Source: Ohtaekwangia sp036786105
GTDB taxonomy: Bacteria; Bacteroidota; Bacteroidia; Cytophagales; Cyclobacteriaceae
DNA length: 64,000 nt
Direction of reading: 5' to 3'
Assembly: GCF_036786105.1 (NCBI RefSeq)
Contig: NZ_DAIQRQ010000018.1
Coordinates: forward strand, 1-64,000
The translations under genes and the position numbers were made by a program. Under the pieces are notes generated by a model. It worked only from the letters and a program-made list of their open reading frames with translations. It made no database searches and was not told the origin of the DNA. Shown here in pieces: positions 1-9,739 of the stretch (the first letter of the stretch is position 1; each line of letters opens with the position of its first letter).

Positions 1-7
1 AAATTTG

Positions 8-131
8 TTTCCCACAGATTTCACAGAATTACACAGAAGCGTTATCTGTTACACGTTAATCGTTATCAGGAAGAGTATATTAACGGTTACCCTAAACGAT
101 CTGTGTTATTCTGTGAGTTCTGTGGGAAATA
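8..131. repeat. Dispersed intergenic inverted repeat, copy A
   Basis: The left arm (11-40, starting CCCACAGATTTCACAGAATT) and the right arm (about 100-130, ending TTCTGTGGGAAAT) are near-perfect reverse complements, with about 24 of 27 positions matching over the core. They enclose about 60 bp of unrelated sequence. Related arms occur at 4746-4780, 50737-50866 and 52658-52767, always between genes. The organisation resembles a REP/BIME or MITE-like palindromic unit. No coding capacity is seen. Confidence 0.7.
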
Positions 132-151
132 AAATGGATTTTGTTCTCACA

Positions 152-169
152 TCCCGATGACTATCGGTA
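152..169. repeat. Variant of an 18-bp palindrome
   Basis: TCCCGATGACTATCGGTA differs at three positions from the perfect palindrome TCCCGATAGCTATCGGGA at 50838-50855. Both copies lie beside arms of the same dispersed inverted repeat, which suggests a shared or nested element. Confidence 0.5.
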
Positions 170-245
170 ATGGCCAAGAGTACCCAAGTACGGTGAATAC
201 TATTGCTATACACCTGTCCATCGATTCATAGGTATATAGCAAGCC

Positions 246-3200
246 CTAAAGCGCTCTGGCCTGTGTTTGCAATGTTACTGCCCACTTCTCGAGGGTTTTC
301 ATAAGCTCTTCGAGGTTTACAGGTTTACTGATATAGTCGTTCATGCCGGCTTTGAGGCATTGCTCGCGGTCGCCTTGCATGGCGTTGGCCGTCATGGCAA
401 TAATGATGGGTTGGGCGCCCGGATGTTGGCGTATTCGTTGTGAAGCTTCCAGCCCGTCCATCTCCGGCATTTGTACATCCATCAAAATTACATTATGCCC
501 TGTGGTTGTAAATGCTTCAATGGCCTCCAGCCCGTTAGACGCTATATCCGGGGTATATCCCAGTTTATTCAATACATGTTTCGCGAGTTTCTGGTTTACC
601 GGGTTATCTTCTGCTATGAGTATATGTAATGGAAACTGTAGGGCAAAATCATTGCGCAGTGTCTGCTTTCTTTTCTCTTCCTGCACAACAGGCTTATCGT
701 GTCGGCGAAGGCTTGTAATAATGCTCTTATACAGAAGGCTGTGCTTTACGGGTTTTGAGAGAATGCTGGAAAAGATACGGGTATATTCTTCGCTGCGATC
801 ATCGCCGATAGAGCTCAGCAACATGATTGGGAGCTCCGGATATTTTTGACGCACCATTCTGGCGAACTGCAGCCCATCCATTTCCGGCATTTGCATATCC
901 GTCATGATCAAATCAAAATCCTGCGAGTTTCTGAGTATTTCCAATGCTTCTTTTGCTGAACTGGTAACTACCGGCTCGGCATTCCAGAAATGCAATTGAT
1001 TTTTCAGAATCAGTCGATTCGTTGCGTTGTCATCTACAATCAACATTTTTTTATGCGACAGAGCATCTTTGTCATGTGTATACTGTTCCTGCTGTTCACC
1101 CAATCGTGTTTTTATAGTGAAGAAAAATGTAGTCCCCTTCCCTACCGTACTCTCAATCCATATACGTCCATTCATGAGCTCCACCAGTTTTTCAGATATA
1201 GCAAGCCCTAACCCGGTGCCTCCATATTTTCGTGTGGTGGAAGCGTCTACCTGCGAGAAGGCCCGGAACAAGCGGTTGAGTTTATCTTCCGGTATACCTA
1301 TACCTGTATCGTGCACCTCAATGAGCAGCTCATACTCATCGTTATGTTTATTCTGCATGTGTACACTAACAAAGATCTCACCCTGGTTGGTGAATTTTAC
1401 TGCGTTACCAACCAGGTTTATTAAAATCTGCCGCAAGCGCAAGCTATCGCCTACAATATGATCGGGCACATCGTGATCCAGCTGGTAGATCAGGTCGAGG
1501 CCAAGGCTGGCAGCTTTGTTGGCAAAGAGGTCCAGCACATCTTCCACACAACTGCGAAGACTAAAATCCTTTTCTTCCAGCTCCATTTTACCGGACTCTA
1601 TCTTGGAGAAATCCAGTATATCGTTGATCACTCCCAGTAAACTCTCGCCTGAACTGCGAATGATCTCGGCGTATTCGCGTTGCTCCCGTGTGAGGTTTGT
1701 TTCCGCCAGCAATGAAGCCATTCCAATCACACCGTTCATCGGCGTTCGTATTTCATGGCTCATGGTGGCCAGAAATATACTCTTGGCGCGGTTGGCGTTT
1801 TCAGCTTCTATACGGGCAGCTTCGGCTACTTCGCGCTGCTCCTGTATCTCATCGTTTATACTCTGCAGAAATTCAGTCTGCGCCTGCAACTGCTCGTTAA
1901 GCTCGTTCATGCTGTATGCCTGTTCTTCGAGTGCTTCCTTGCGTTGCACCGCTTCGGCAGTACGTATCTTTACCTGGCGCTCCAACTCTTCGGTTTGCTC
2001 GCTCGCAGCACTTATGCGCAGACGCATAAACAGGTATATACTTCCCACAATAATAAAAACCGCCAGTGTACGGAACCACCAGGTGAGCCAGAAGGGTGGC
2101 GTAATCACAATCTTTATACTGGCACCCCGTTCATTCCACAGTCCATCGTTGTTGGATGCTTTAACGTGAAACACATATACTCCCGGATCCAGGTTTGTAT
2201 ATGTTGCTGTTCGCTTGTTGCCTGCATAGTTCCACTCCTTGTCAAAGCCATCGAGTTTATACGCATACTGATTTTTTTCCGGCAGTATATAATTCAAGGC
2301 TGTAAACTCCAGCGTAAAGACAGACTGATCGTACGAAAGTATAATTTCATGTGTAGCATTGATGTGTTTCTTTAGAATGGAATCGCCTGTATGATTGGAG
2401 ATCGTTTTATTGAATATTTGAAAATCGGTGAAATATATAGGTGGTATAAACGTATTATCCCGGAGGCTATCCGGATAAAATGCATTCAATCCGTTAGGGC
2501 CGCCAAAGAACATTTCTCCATCGTTTGCCTTAAAGCAGGAATGTGATTTAAATTCATTTCCCTGCAATCCGTCTGCCGTGCTATAGTTTCTTACACTCTT
2601 CGTTTGGGGAGAAAATTTGGAAAGCCCTTTATTTGAAGTGATCCACAGGTTGCCATGATTATCTTCCAGCATACTGCGAATCATGTTGTTGGGAAGGCCG
2701 TCTTTCTCGAAATAAGATGTAAAATTATTCTCTTCGCTGTTATACAGGCTTACACCACCGGCAGTGCCGAACCACATATTGTTATTATGGTCGAGCAGGA
2801 TACACTCCACTACATCGTGGCTTAAGCTTTTTGGATCGGCGATGTTATTTCGAAAACACACAAACTGCCCGGTTCGCTTATCGAACATATTGAGTCCAGA
2901 CCCGGTGCCCACCCATATATTGCCCTTTGCATCCTCACCTATGGAATGAATAAAGTCATCGCTAAGACTATTCCTGTCGCGGGGGTTATGCTTATACCAG
3001 GTAAAGTCGCGTGTCTCCGGATGATACAATCCTATACCTCCTCCCCATGCGCCAATCCAAAGTCTGGAGTCGCTGTCTTTAAATACAATGTTAAGCGTAG
3101 TGGTTGCGAGGCTTCGCGGGTTGCCTTCCTCAGGCATGTGGTGTATAAATTTACCTGTGCGTGTATCAAACAGATCGAAGCCACCACGATGATATCCCAA

Positions 3201-4481
3201 TGCCAGTACTCCCGGGCTCGCTTCTACAACCGAAAGCACATAGTCGCTTGCAAGACTATTAGGGTTTGCAGGATTATGTCGGTAGCTGGTAAATGTTTTG
3301 GTTGCCCGGTTGAAGCAATTCAATCCGCCACCATCAGTGCCAATCCAGAAATTTCCCTTGCTGTCGCCGGCAATGGCAAGAATAATATTACTGGAAAGAC
3401 CCTTGTCGTTTGCTACCTGGGTATATAGCTCAAACTTCTGGCCGAAGCGTGGAACAAAATTAACGCCTCCAGACCATGTGCCGATCCACATATTGCCGAT
3501 ATCATCTTTATAGATGCTATAAATAGAATTGTTGCTTACACTGCTCTCATCAAACAGATTGTGTTGATAGGTTGTAAAAGTTTCCGTCTTGTAATTAAAG
3601 ATACTGATGCCACCGTTCTCCGTACCAATCCAGAGTCTTCCGCCGGCATCCTCCGCAAAGGAAAGTATATCATTATACCCCAGACTGTACGGATCAGAGG
3701 GATTGTGATAATAGTTTTTAAAGTTATCGGCGGCCTTATTATACAGTGCTATACCTCCGCCTTGTGTGCCTACCCATACGTTTCCTTTTGCATCGGTGTA
3801 TACACTTTTTATCCAGTTCGCCCCAACGCTGTATGTGTCTTCGGGGTCGTGTACATAGCGCTGGTATTTTCCTGTTTCCGGATTGAAACGATTTAACCCA
3901 TCCTGTGTGGCAATCCACAAATCACCATCGGTGTCTTCGGTGATCTTGTAAATATAGTTCTGGTTAAGACTGAACTGCCCCTTGTCGTTATAGAGATATT
4001 GTTTAAATGCTTTGGAGTCTCTTTCAAATAAAAACAGCCCGATGGTGGTGCCTAGCCATATTCTGTTCTTCTTATCCTGATAAATGTCTCGCACCGAGAT
4101 CAACGAGTCCGTGGGACTATAATGCATAAAGATATCACGCTCACGGTCGAGTATATCCAGTCCGCTGCCAGTAGCAACCCACAGGTGATTCTTATCGTCT
4201 TCCAGCATATCGTACACATAGTTATTGCTGATGGAAGTGGTATCTGCCGGGTCGTGACGATATACATTAAATTCGTATCCATCATATTTATTGAGGCCTT
4301 CATCTGTGGCAAACCACATGAAACCTTTGTAGCCTTTCAGGATGGCATTGACGTGATCTTGTGAAAGGCCATGGGAGGTATTGAGATGCCTGAATTTTAT
4401 ACTTTTTTGCTGTGCCAGTATAATACCCGGCCCAAGTATAAGTGCAAACAGAATATATATAATATACCGAACAATATGCAT
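246..4481 (-). CDS. Hybrid sensor histidine kinase with two-component propeller sensor and two receivers
   Basis: A 1411-residue membrane sensor. A signal peptide (about 1-23, ending ILAQQ) precedes a long run of Reg_prop beta-propeller repeats (about 30-680; recurring patterns such as GxMWFATDEGLNKYDG and GNLWIATQDGLNRFNP) and a Y_Y_Y domain (about 735-800). A transmembrane helix (about 805-825) and a coiled coil lead to HisKA (SHEIRTPMNG, phospho-acceptor His near 908) and HATPase (GTGLGLAIS). Two receivers follow, with phospho-acceptor Asp near 1194 (TDMQMPEMDG) and near 1334 (MDVQMPEMDG). Unlike the regulator at 41.3-45.5 kb it has no AraC-type DNA-binding domain, so its output probably passes by phosphorelay or protein contact. 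No obvious target operon is adjacent. The periplasmic propeller is typical of glycan-sensing HTCS proteins; the ligand is unknown. Confidence 0.93.
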   Translation of the reverse strand: MHIVRYIIYILFALILGPGIILAQQKSIKFRHLNTSHGLSQDHVNAILKGYKGFMWFATDEGLNKYDGYEFNVYRHDPADTTSISNNYVYDMLEDDKNHLWVATGSGLDILDRERDIFMHYSPTDSLISVRDIYQDKKNRIWLGTTIGLFLFERDSKAFKQYLYNDKGQFSLNQNYIYKITEDTDGDLWIATQDGLNRFNPETGKYQRYVHDPEDTYSVGANWIKSVYTDAKGNVWVGTQGGGIALYNKAADNFKNYYHNPSDPYSLGYNDILSFAEDAGGRLWIGTENGGISIFNYKTETFTTYQHNLFDESSVSNNSIYSIYKDDIGNMWIGTWSGGVNFVPRFGQKFELYTQVANDKGLSSNIILAIAGDSKGNFWIGTDGGGLNCFNRATKTFTSYRHNPANPNSLASDYVLSVVEASPGVLALGYHRGGFDLFDTRTGKFIHHMPEEGNPRSLATTTLNIVFKDSDSRLWIGAWGGGIGLYHPETRDFTWYKHNPRDRNSLSDDFIHSIGEDAKGNIWVGTGSGLNMFDKRTGQFVCFRNNIADPKSLSHDVVECILLDHNNNMWFGTAGGVSLYNSEENNFTSYFEKDGLPNNMIRSMLEDNHGNLWITSNKGLSKFSPQTKSVRNYSTADGLQGNEFKSHSCFKANDGEMFFGGPNGLNAFYPDSLRDNTFIPPIYFTDFQIFNKTISNHTGDSILKKHINATHEIILSYDQSVFTLEFTALNYILPEKNQYAYKLDGFDKEWNYAGNKRTATYTNLDPGVYVFHVKASNNDGLWNERGASIKIVITPPFWLTWWFRTLAVFIIVGSIYLFMRLRISAASEQTEELERQVKIRTAEAVQRKEALEEQAYSMNELNEQLQAQTEFLQSINDEIQEQREVAEAARIEAENANRAKSIFLATMSHEIRTPMNGVIGMASLLAETNLTREQREYAEIIRSSGESLLGVINDILDFSKIESGKMELEEKDFSLRSCVEDVLDLFANKAASLGLDLIYQLDHDVPDHIVGDSLRLRQILINLVGNAVKFTNQGEIFVSVHMQNKHNDEYELLIEVHDTGIGIPEDKLNRLFRAFSQVDASTTRKYGGTGLGLAISEKLVELMNGRIWIESTVGKGTTFFFTIKTRLGEQQEQYTHDKDALSHKKMLIVDDNATNRLILKNQLHFWNAEPVVTSSAKEALEILRNSQDFDLIMTDMQMPEMDGLQFARMVRQKYPELPIMLLSSIGDDRSEEYTRIFSSILSKPVKHSLLYKSIITSLRRHDKPVVQEEKRKQTLRNDFALQFPLHILIAEDNPVNQKLAKHVLNKLGYTPDIASNGLEAIEAFTTTGHNVILMDVQMPEMDGLEASQRIRQHPGAQPIIIAMTANAMQGDREQCLKAGMNDYISKPVNLEELMKTLEKWAVTLQTQARAL

Positions 4482-4745
4482 AACAACTGCTGATAAACGA
4501 AGGAATATACCAACCTCAGCTCAGACAAGAGGCATCGGCACTGCCGGCTCCGCGGAATTGCAATTTGTATGCGAGTGCACAGGCAGCTATTGTTCCGAAT
4601 ATACAAAAACTATTTTCACCCAGAACGCGGACATTAGCTTTTCGCGCAGAGAAATATGTTAGTGGTTAGATGTTCAAACTTAAAAGCTACTGGCTCCGGC
4701 CGCCAGCTACTGGAGGGGTGAGTGTGTGTTAAGAGTGTGCTTACA

Positions 4746-4780
4746 TTCTGTGAAATTCTATGAAATCCGTGGGAAACAAA
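4746..4780. repeat. Dispersed repeat, copy B (right arm only)
   Basis: TTCTGTGAAATTCTATGAAA followed by TCCGTGGGAAACAAA matches the right arms of the repeats at 100-130 and 52743-52767. No partner arm is visible upstream, so this copy is either solitary or decayed. Confidence 0.55.
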
Positions 4781-4806
4781 AAAGACAGCGATTGTACGCT
4801 GTCTTT
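4776..4806 (-). terminator. Rho-independent terminator of the SPFH gene
   Basis: Perfect 10-bp stem (AAAGACAGCG at 4781-4790 with CGCTGTCTTT at 4797-4806) and a 6-nt loop. Read on the minus strand it ends in a run of Ts, about 20 nt after the stop of the SPFH gene. Confidence 0.85.
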
Positions 4807-4827
4807 GGTTTAGCATTGATCTTTACC

Positions 4828-6732
4828 TTACGCTTTTGCTTCGCCTTTTTTGGGGTCCATCATTTCCATAAGCTTTAATCCCAGCAGTCCGTCCATGGCG
4901 TTGCCATTTCCGTTGGCACCTCCGATCAACACATCGGGTATAAGTTTGATGTGCCCCTTCGAAAGCTCTTCGGTAATTTTATACCTCGTAAAGTTTTCAC
5001 CACCCAATGCTTTCACCGCGAGTTCGTATGCCTCTGCAGTAGATTTACCAACGGCGAGAATTTTCTCTGCTTCTGCATTACCGGTTACAGCAATCTGTTC
5101 AGCTTGCGCAGAGGCTTTCAGTTTGATCGCTTCTGAATCCGCCTGTGCCCTGGCTTTCGTTGCTTCGGCTTCTGCGTGTGCCCGCATCTTGGTAGCTTCT
5201 GCTTCTGCACTCACCGCGAGCTTAACACTCGCAGCATCACCTTCCGATTTTTTTACCGTTGCGTGCGCTGTACGCTCGGCAATCTCAACACTCTGTTGTG
5301 CGCGCACAATATCTTTCTGCATATCGGCAATGGCCGTTTCCTTCTCCATACCCTGGCGCGTTTCCTGTGCTTTCTTCTGTGTATCGTAGGTAATCTTTTG
5401 TTCTTCTGCAATCTTACGGTCAGTCAATGTTTTCATCAATGACTCCGGCGGTACAATGTCTCCAATCAGCGTATCTACTGCATTTACGTTATACTCATCC
5501 AGTACTTTTTTGATGTGGAACTTCGCTGACTCCTGTCTTTCTTTACGTGTGCTCAAGAAGGCGATCACGTCACTATCCTGCGCAGAGTTACGGAAGTAGT
5601 TACCAATGGTTGGTTCCAGTACCTGCGACACAAGGTTGATCATATTACCGAAGCGTGCAATTACTTTCGGAGCTTCTGTAGTGGGTACGTGAATGATCTG
5701 CGCTACGTCCAGGTTGAAAGGGAAACCGTCTTTAGATCGCACTGTGATCGTTGACAGGTTTTTATCCAGGTTGTGTGCTTCGCTGCGTGCACTCGCCCAG
5801 TTCAACACCAGATTGGTGGTAGGCACAAGCTCTACCTTCATGGTATATTTGTTGATCGGATATTTACCAGGGCCGAGCGGTTCCAGCCATACGCCTTTAT
5901 AGCCTTTCTCCACAATGTTACCGTGCTTAAACTCTTCACCGGTAAGGTCATGGCCGTCCTGTCCTACATACGAGATCACTACACCTACATATCCAATCGG
6001 AATTTCGGTCATCCATATTTCTTCGATTTGCACAGCCCAGGGGTTCAGGTTATACGAACCTGCGAGTATCACCTGCGGTTGCAGACCACGATTACCACCG
6101 TTCTTGATAAACCTATTGAAGTCCTGGAAGTTGTTGTGGCCTTCTACCATTGTACCTGCGATCTGTCCGGGCTCGATGGGCAAACCATCCAACGTGGTAA
6201 CTATACCTACGCGACTCTCCTGTATGCGCACCATATCGGTAATCGATACCTGGAATAATAAGGTGTTGATACGATATGAACCGGAAGTAATATAGTTCGC
6301 CTGCCTACCGCGTTGGCCGCCATTGTTCAGGAACTTTTCTGCATCCTGGTAATTGTCGCTGTCTACACGCAAGCCGAGTATATTACCGGTAGGAATTTCC
6401 GCACCGTCTTTCGCCAGCACGAGGCCTATCTTTCCTTCGGGTATAATCGTGAATTGCTCCATATTTACTTCGTATTGCCACACCCACATTCCGAAATATA
6501 GTCCGGGTGCGAGCGTCTTTGCCTGAAAGCCGGCTTCACCTTGCGTAGCTATAATTCGGCCATCGGGCAATTCGCGATGCGGGCCAATCAATACGAATTT
6601 CTTTGTTACCAATCCGATCCTGTCTTCCGGCACAATGACCATACCGAACAGGAACCTCAGTATATATTTGTACAACACGATACAGATAACCACAAGGGGT
6701 ATCCACAAATAACCTAGAATAGGATTTGTCAT
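4828..6732 (-). CDS. SPFH/flotillin-like membrane protein
   Basis: 634 residues. An N-terminal membrane helix (about 7-30) is followed by beta-rich segments with an internal duplication: two similar blocks, each with an NNGGxRG or KNGGNRG motif followed by SGSYRIN or AGSYNLN. The SPFH (band 7) core lies at about 260-420. A long Ala/Glu/Lys/Gln-rich coiled coil (about 415-560) leads to a Gly/Asn-rich tail. This layout is that of bacterial flotillins, which scaffold detergent-resistant membrane domains. No NfeD-type partner is adjacent, so it is probably a single-gene unit with its own terminator. The exact cellular role cannot be read from sequence. Confidence 0.85.
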   Translation of the reverse strand: MTNPILGYLWIPLVVICIVLYKYILRFLFGMVIVPEDRIGLVTKKFVLIGPHRELPDGRIIATQGEAGFQAKTLAPGLYFGMWVWQYEVNMEQFTIIPEGKIGLVLAKDGAEIPTGNILGLRVDSDNYQDAEKFLNNGGQRGRQANYITSGSYRINTLLFQVSITDMVRIQESRVGIVTTLDGLPIEPGQIAGTMVEGHNNFQDFNRFIKNGGNRGLQPQVILAGSYNLNPWAVQIEEIWMTEIPIGYVGVVISYVGQDGHDLTGEEFKHGNIVEKGYKGVWLEPLGPGKYPINKYTMKVELVPTTNLVLNWASARSEAHNLDKNLSTITVRSKDGFPFNLDVAQIIHVPTTEAPKVIARFGNMINLVSQVLEPTIGNYFRNSAQDSDVIAFLSTRKERQESAKFHIKKVLDEYNVNAVDTLIGDIVPPESLMKTLTDRKIAEEQKITYDTQKKAQETRQGMEKETAIADMQKDIVRAQQSVEIAERTAHATVKKSEGDAASVKLAVSAEAEATKMRAHAEAEATKARAQADSEAIKLKASAQAEQIAVTGNAEAEKILAVGKSTAEAYELAVKALGGENFTRYKITEELSKGHIKLIPDVLIGGANGNGNAMDGLLGLKLMEMMDPKKGEAKA

Positions 6733-7191
6733 AAATTAGATTTTTTAAAATAGTTTAGTTTACAATTAGAAATAATATATAGTACTATATCAGGGTAGTA
6801 ATGAAGGAGGAGAAATCTTGCTGATCTTGCCTGGAATGAGGACTCTGTTCCGGTTGGTATACTTCCACAAAAAGGAAGAAGTATAGGGTGTAGTAAATGC
6901 TGTTGTTTTCAATGTATTCGAAACTTGTCATTATCAAGCTCCGATACCTTTTAAACTTTATCAGGAATCAAAATGTTACGTAGCTGATTTCATATTTATT
7001 TATCCACAAAACAGCGTGGAACTGTAACCTTTACAGAGTATATATAAAATTCTGCTATAGCCTGTAGTGGCGACAGGAATGCTAAAAACGGCGATTACTG
7101 CCAACGATTATACTGTTCTGAAATGATCTTCCAGCTTTCACCATAAAATGTTTCACACAATGGGAACTATAGCAGCGAACGGTGCAAACGA
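6733..7191. other. Intergenic region, 459 bp
   Basis: Follows the NUMOD4-gene stop and precedes the SPFH-gene start on the minus strand. It is AT-rich near 6733-6800 and presumably holds the SPFH promoter, but I find no clean TAnnTTTG element, terminator, RNA gene or ORF with support. Confidence 0.5.
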
Positions 7192-8364
7192 TTACTCCCT
7201 CTCGCGCACTTTTTTAAACGACCAAACGCCACGTTTAAGCATCAGGTTTTTATAGTGCAGATTTAGAGAGTTACCATCTTTATAGTATACGCGCGTAGAA
7301 GAATCGGCCAGATCAAATTTCCTGACGAACAGGTAATATACCAGGCGGGGCACGGAGACTAACTTTTTTACACCATTGCTGGCCATGCAGGCAAATGCAC
7401 TGCCAGGGATTTCTTTTCCTTTTGGTCCGGGTCTGAAATCGATCGTAAGGCGCTGAATGCGTTCTGGCATCCACTTTTGTTGTTTGCCTTCGGAAATTTT
7501 CTGCAATGCTTTTACACGCCCCAGAGACGACACCTGGTATAAGCCTTCGTAGCCGGGCACATCGAGCCAACGCTCACCTTTCATGGTTTGTGTAGAAAGA
7601 TTCAGATAGGCCGGTGGACTTGTCCGATCGATTTTCTTTAATCCCAACCGCTCTTGCAAGCCTGTGTTAATGCGTTCCTGCTCGGTATTGCGACTTATTT
7701 TGCTGAGGTTCAGCTTGCGGGTATGTATACCGGCTTTCCAGAAGAAACCTTTATACATGTGATCGGTGCCACTTACTACCGCTGCAATGTTACGTTCGTT
7801 CAACCCCGTCTTTTTACCTGCTTCATACATGCTGGCAAAACTCTCGATCGGGTTGCCGGCAGCGTCAAACTGTGTTACGGGTTTACTTAACACCGAGAGG
7901 TGGCTTACTGCTCTTCCTTCTTCATACGAAAGAAGCTTGATGGTTTGAATATCTGATTTAACAAGATTGGAGATATGTACATTACGGCCATCGTGATCTT
8001 TATAAGATATATAGATGGTATGGTCTTCCAAGTCAAACGGTTTTCCAAAGGTATAGTATACCAGCCGTGCTACAGAGAAGTGAAAGGTCATGCCATCTCT
8101 GTATAATGTGATGAGCAAGGTATACAAGTTCTGCCCGATGGTCTTATTGAGCTTTACATCCAGTTTGGATTTCCGGATCATCTCTTTGGACATGTATACT
8201 CCGCCATGCGGGGAGTTCATGACGCGCTCACGCGGCATCGACTTTACACGACCGTAATTTGATATTTTATATAACCCTTCAAAATCTGGTATATCTTTCC
8301 ATTTTTCTCCGGGCAGGTTGGTAAGCGCTATATTCTGATAAGGAAATATCCCTTTGGCATTCAT
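7192..8364 (-). CDS. Tandem NUMOD4 / NUMOD1 protein with degenerate HNH-like units
   Basis: 390 residues with two NUMOD4 motifs, GEKWKDIPDFEGLYKISNYG (about 19-38) and GERWLDVPGYEGLYQVSSLG (about 265-285). Each is followed by a region resembling the HNH nuclease of homing endonucleases. A NUMOD1-like helix-turn-helix segment (SKPVTQFDAAGNPIESF to about FFWKAG) lies between them. NUMOD modules bind DNA in phage and intron homing endonucleases. In the canonical HNH unit a VNHxDGxxxNN stretch carries the catalytic His; here the equivalents read ISYKDHDGRNVHISNL and VYYKDGNSLNLHYKNL, with the His replaced by Ser or Tyr. I infer a DNA-binding protein that has lost nuclease activity. It is transcribed divergently from the protease operon at 8795, which could make it a regulator, but this is untested. 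Confidence 0.75.
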   Translation of the reverse strand: MNAKGIFPYQNIALTNLPGEKWKDIPDFEGLYKISNYGRVKSMPRERVMNSPHGGVYMSKEMIRKSKLDVKLNKTIGQNLYTLLITLYRDGMTFHFSVARLVYYTFGKPFDLEDHTIYISYKDHDGRNVHISNLVKSDIQTIKLLSYEEGRAVSHLSVLSKPVTQFDAAGNPIESFASMYEAGKKTGLNERNIAAVVSGTDHMYKGFFWKAGIHTRKLNLSKISRNTEQERINTGLQERLGLKKIDRTSPPAYLNLSTQTMKGERWLDVPGYEGLYQVSSLGRVKALQKISEGKQQKWMPERIQRLTIDFRPGPKGKEIPGSAFACMASNGVKKLVSVPRLVYYLFVRKFDLADSSTRVYYKDGNSLNLHYKNLMLKRGVWSFKKVRERE

Positions 8365-8794
8365 AGCGTAAAATTAATGCTTGTTGCTGCCGGTAGTATT
8401 CGCAGGGAAATCCGTATTTATACGGAGATGTATATCATGTTTTTACTAATATCTCCGTAAAATCGCCTATACTTCATCCAGCTTAACCGCAGATAACCAT
8501 TTCATGTGATCGGTTATTTACATAGAATTAATATCAGCCTGTTGGTGAATATTTAGCAAACCGCTATATTCGATGCAGATTCCTTGACCGATCGTTGTTG
8601 TTGATCTATAGCCCACCTGGAATCGAAATAAAACATAATAAAAGACTAAACAAATGAGCGCCACGCTTTGTGGTGATTGTTTGGATTTGCTGTTGTGACA
8701 ATGCTTATGGATTGGAAAATTTTTAGTGTGCGGGGAATGGCAAGCTTGTGGCAAGGCAGATGGTTTCGAAATCGCCTAACCAAAAATATACTAT
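8365..8794. other. Divergent intergenic region, 430 bp
   Basis: Separates the NUMOD4 gene (minus) from the protease operon (plus), so promoters for both should lie here. A short hairpin TCCGTA-TTTA-TACGGA sits near 8411-8426, about 50 bp upstream of the NUMOD4 start. I see no clear TAnnTTTG element and no supported ORF; a 78-codon minus-strand frame at 8518-8754 lacks any protein-like pattern. Confidence 0.5.
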
Positions 8795-9739
8795 ATGCCA
8801 GAACCCGTTCTTGACAATCCCAACCTGGACGATCTTATCTCCAGCGACACGTATGTGCCCAAAGGCGATGAAGAAGCTGCTCTCATCGAACCTGTTTTAA
8901 CCGCACCGCCCGCAGTAGTAACCCGCACATTTGCCACGTATACCGAACTGCATCTGCCTGCGCGCACCGGAAGCGGGGTAGCTCCGCAAACCATTATGCC
9001 GGAAACATCGCCCCTGCGTACGTTATCAGATGCCGCAGTAGGTTCGTTTGGTGATCAGACGCTGGAGCTTATCATTGGCAACGATGATCGCAAGAAAGTG
9101 CCCGATGCTTCGGAACTTCCCTGGCGCAAGATTGCTGCACTGGTTATTACCTCTCAATCCGGGTCGCAATATGCCGGCACCGCATGCTTTATCAGTCCGC
9201 GTGTATTGCTCACGGCTGGCCATTGTGTTTTTCTGCACGATGCCGGTGGCTTTGCCAAAAAGATAGAAGTTATACCGGCCTGGGGCAACAACAAACAACC
9301 TTTCGGTAAATATGAAGCTACGCTTTTCAAGGCTTCGAACGGCTGGGTAAACGATCGTAATTCGGATTATGATTATGGTATAATCATTCTCGATGAAGAT
9401 GCTCACCCTTCCATCGGATGGTTCGCATTTGCAGCAGCATCCGATGAACACCTCAATCAACAGATTGTAAATGTATGCGGCTATCCGCACGATCCAGACA
9501 AGTGGCCCAATCAATACTACCATGCGCGGGAGATCGATCGGTCATCCAAACACAAAATATACTATACGGCCGATTCTACCGGCGGGCAAAGTGGTGCGGG
9601 GCTATGGCTTACGCTGGGCGAAACCGAGCGCGTGATTGTGGGTATACATACCACCGGCAGCAGCACCACCAATTTTGGTACGCGTATAACCGAACCGATG
9701 TTTAACAATTTTAAGCGTGTAAAAGATGAGTATCAATAG
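8795..9739 (+). CDS. V8/trypsin-like serine protease (S1 family)
   Basis: 314 residues. The catalytic triad is visible as His143 (LLTAGHC), Asp193 (DYDYGIIIL) and Ser266 (GGQSGAG). The segment IIGNDDRKKVPDASELPW (about 93-110) matches the start of the mature domain in glutamyl-endopeptidase (V8-like) proteases, so residues 1 to about 92 look like a propeptide or docking region. There is no signal peptide, which is unusual because most V8-like proteases are exported. It is the first gene of a three-gene unit; its end overlaps the start of the PLD gene by 14 bp, implying translational coupling. The target is unknown. Possibilities are activation of the neighbouring PLD protein, processing of the third product, or an independent cytosolic role. 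Confidence 0.9.
   Translation: MPEPVLDNPNLDDLISSDTYVPKGDEEAALIEPVLTAPPAVVTRTFATYTELHLPARTGSGVAPQTIMPETSPLRTLSDAAVGSFGDQTLELIIGNDDRKKVPDASELPWRKIAALVITSQSGSQYAGTACFISPRVLLTAGHCVFLHDAGGFAKKIEVIPAWGNNKQPFGKYEATLFKASNGWVNDRNSDYDYGIIILDEDAHPSIGWFAFAAASDEHLNQQIVNVCGYPHDPDKWPNQYYHAREIDRSSKHKIYYTADSTGGQSGAGLWLTLGETERVIVGIHTTGSSTTNFGTRITEPMFNNFKRVKDEYQ

Larger units (their letters stand above)
4482..4827. other. Intergenic region, 346 bp
   Basis: Lies between the start of the hybrid kinase and the end of the SPFH gene. It holds a GC-rich stretch with a direct repeat of GCTACTGG (about 4687-4712), one arm of the dispersed repeat (4746-4780) and the terminator of the SPFH gene. I see no convincing gene. 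Confidence 0.6.

Noticed and set aside
7192..8364. Active homing endonuclease or intron-encoded gene
   Set aside because: The HNH catalytic His is absent at both units and there is no sign of an interrupted host gene around it.
8518..8754. 78-codon minus-strand ORF between the NUMOD4 and protease genes
   Set aside because: No protein-like composition; lies in the shared promoter region.
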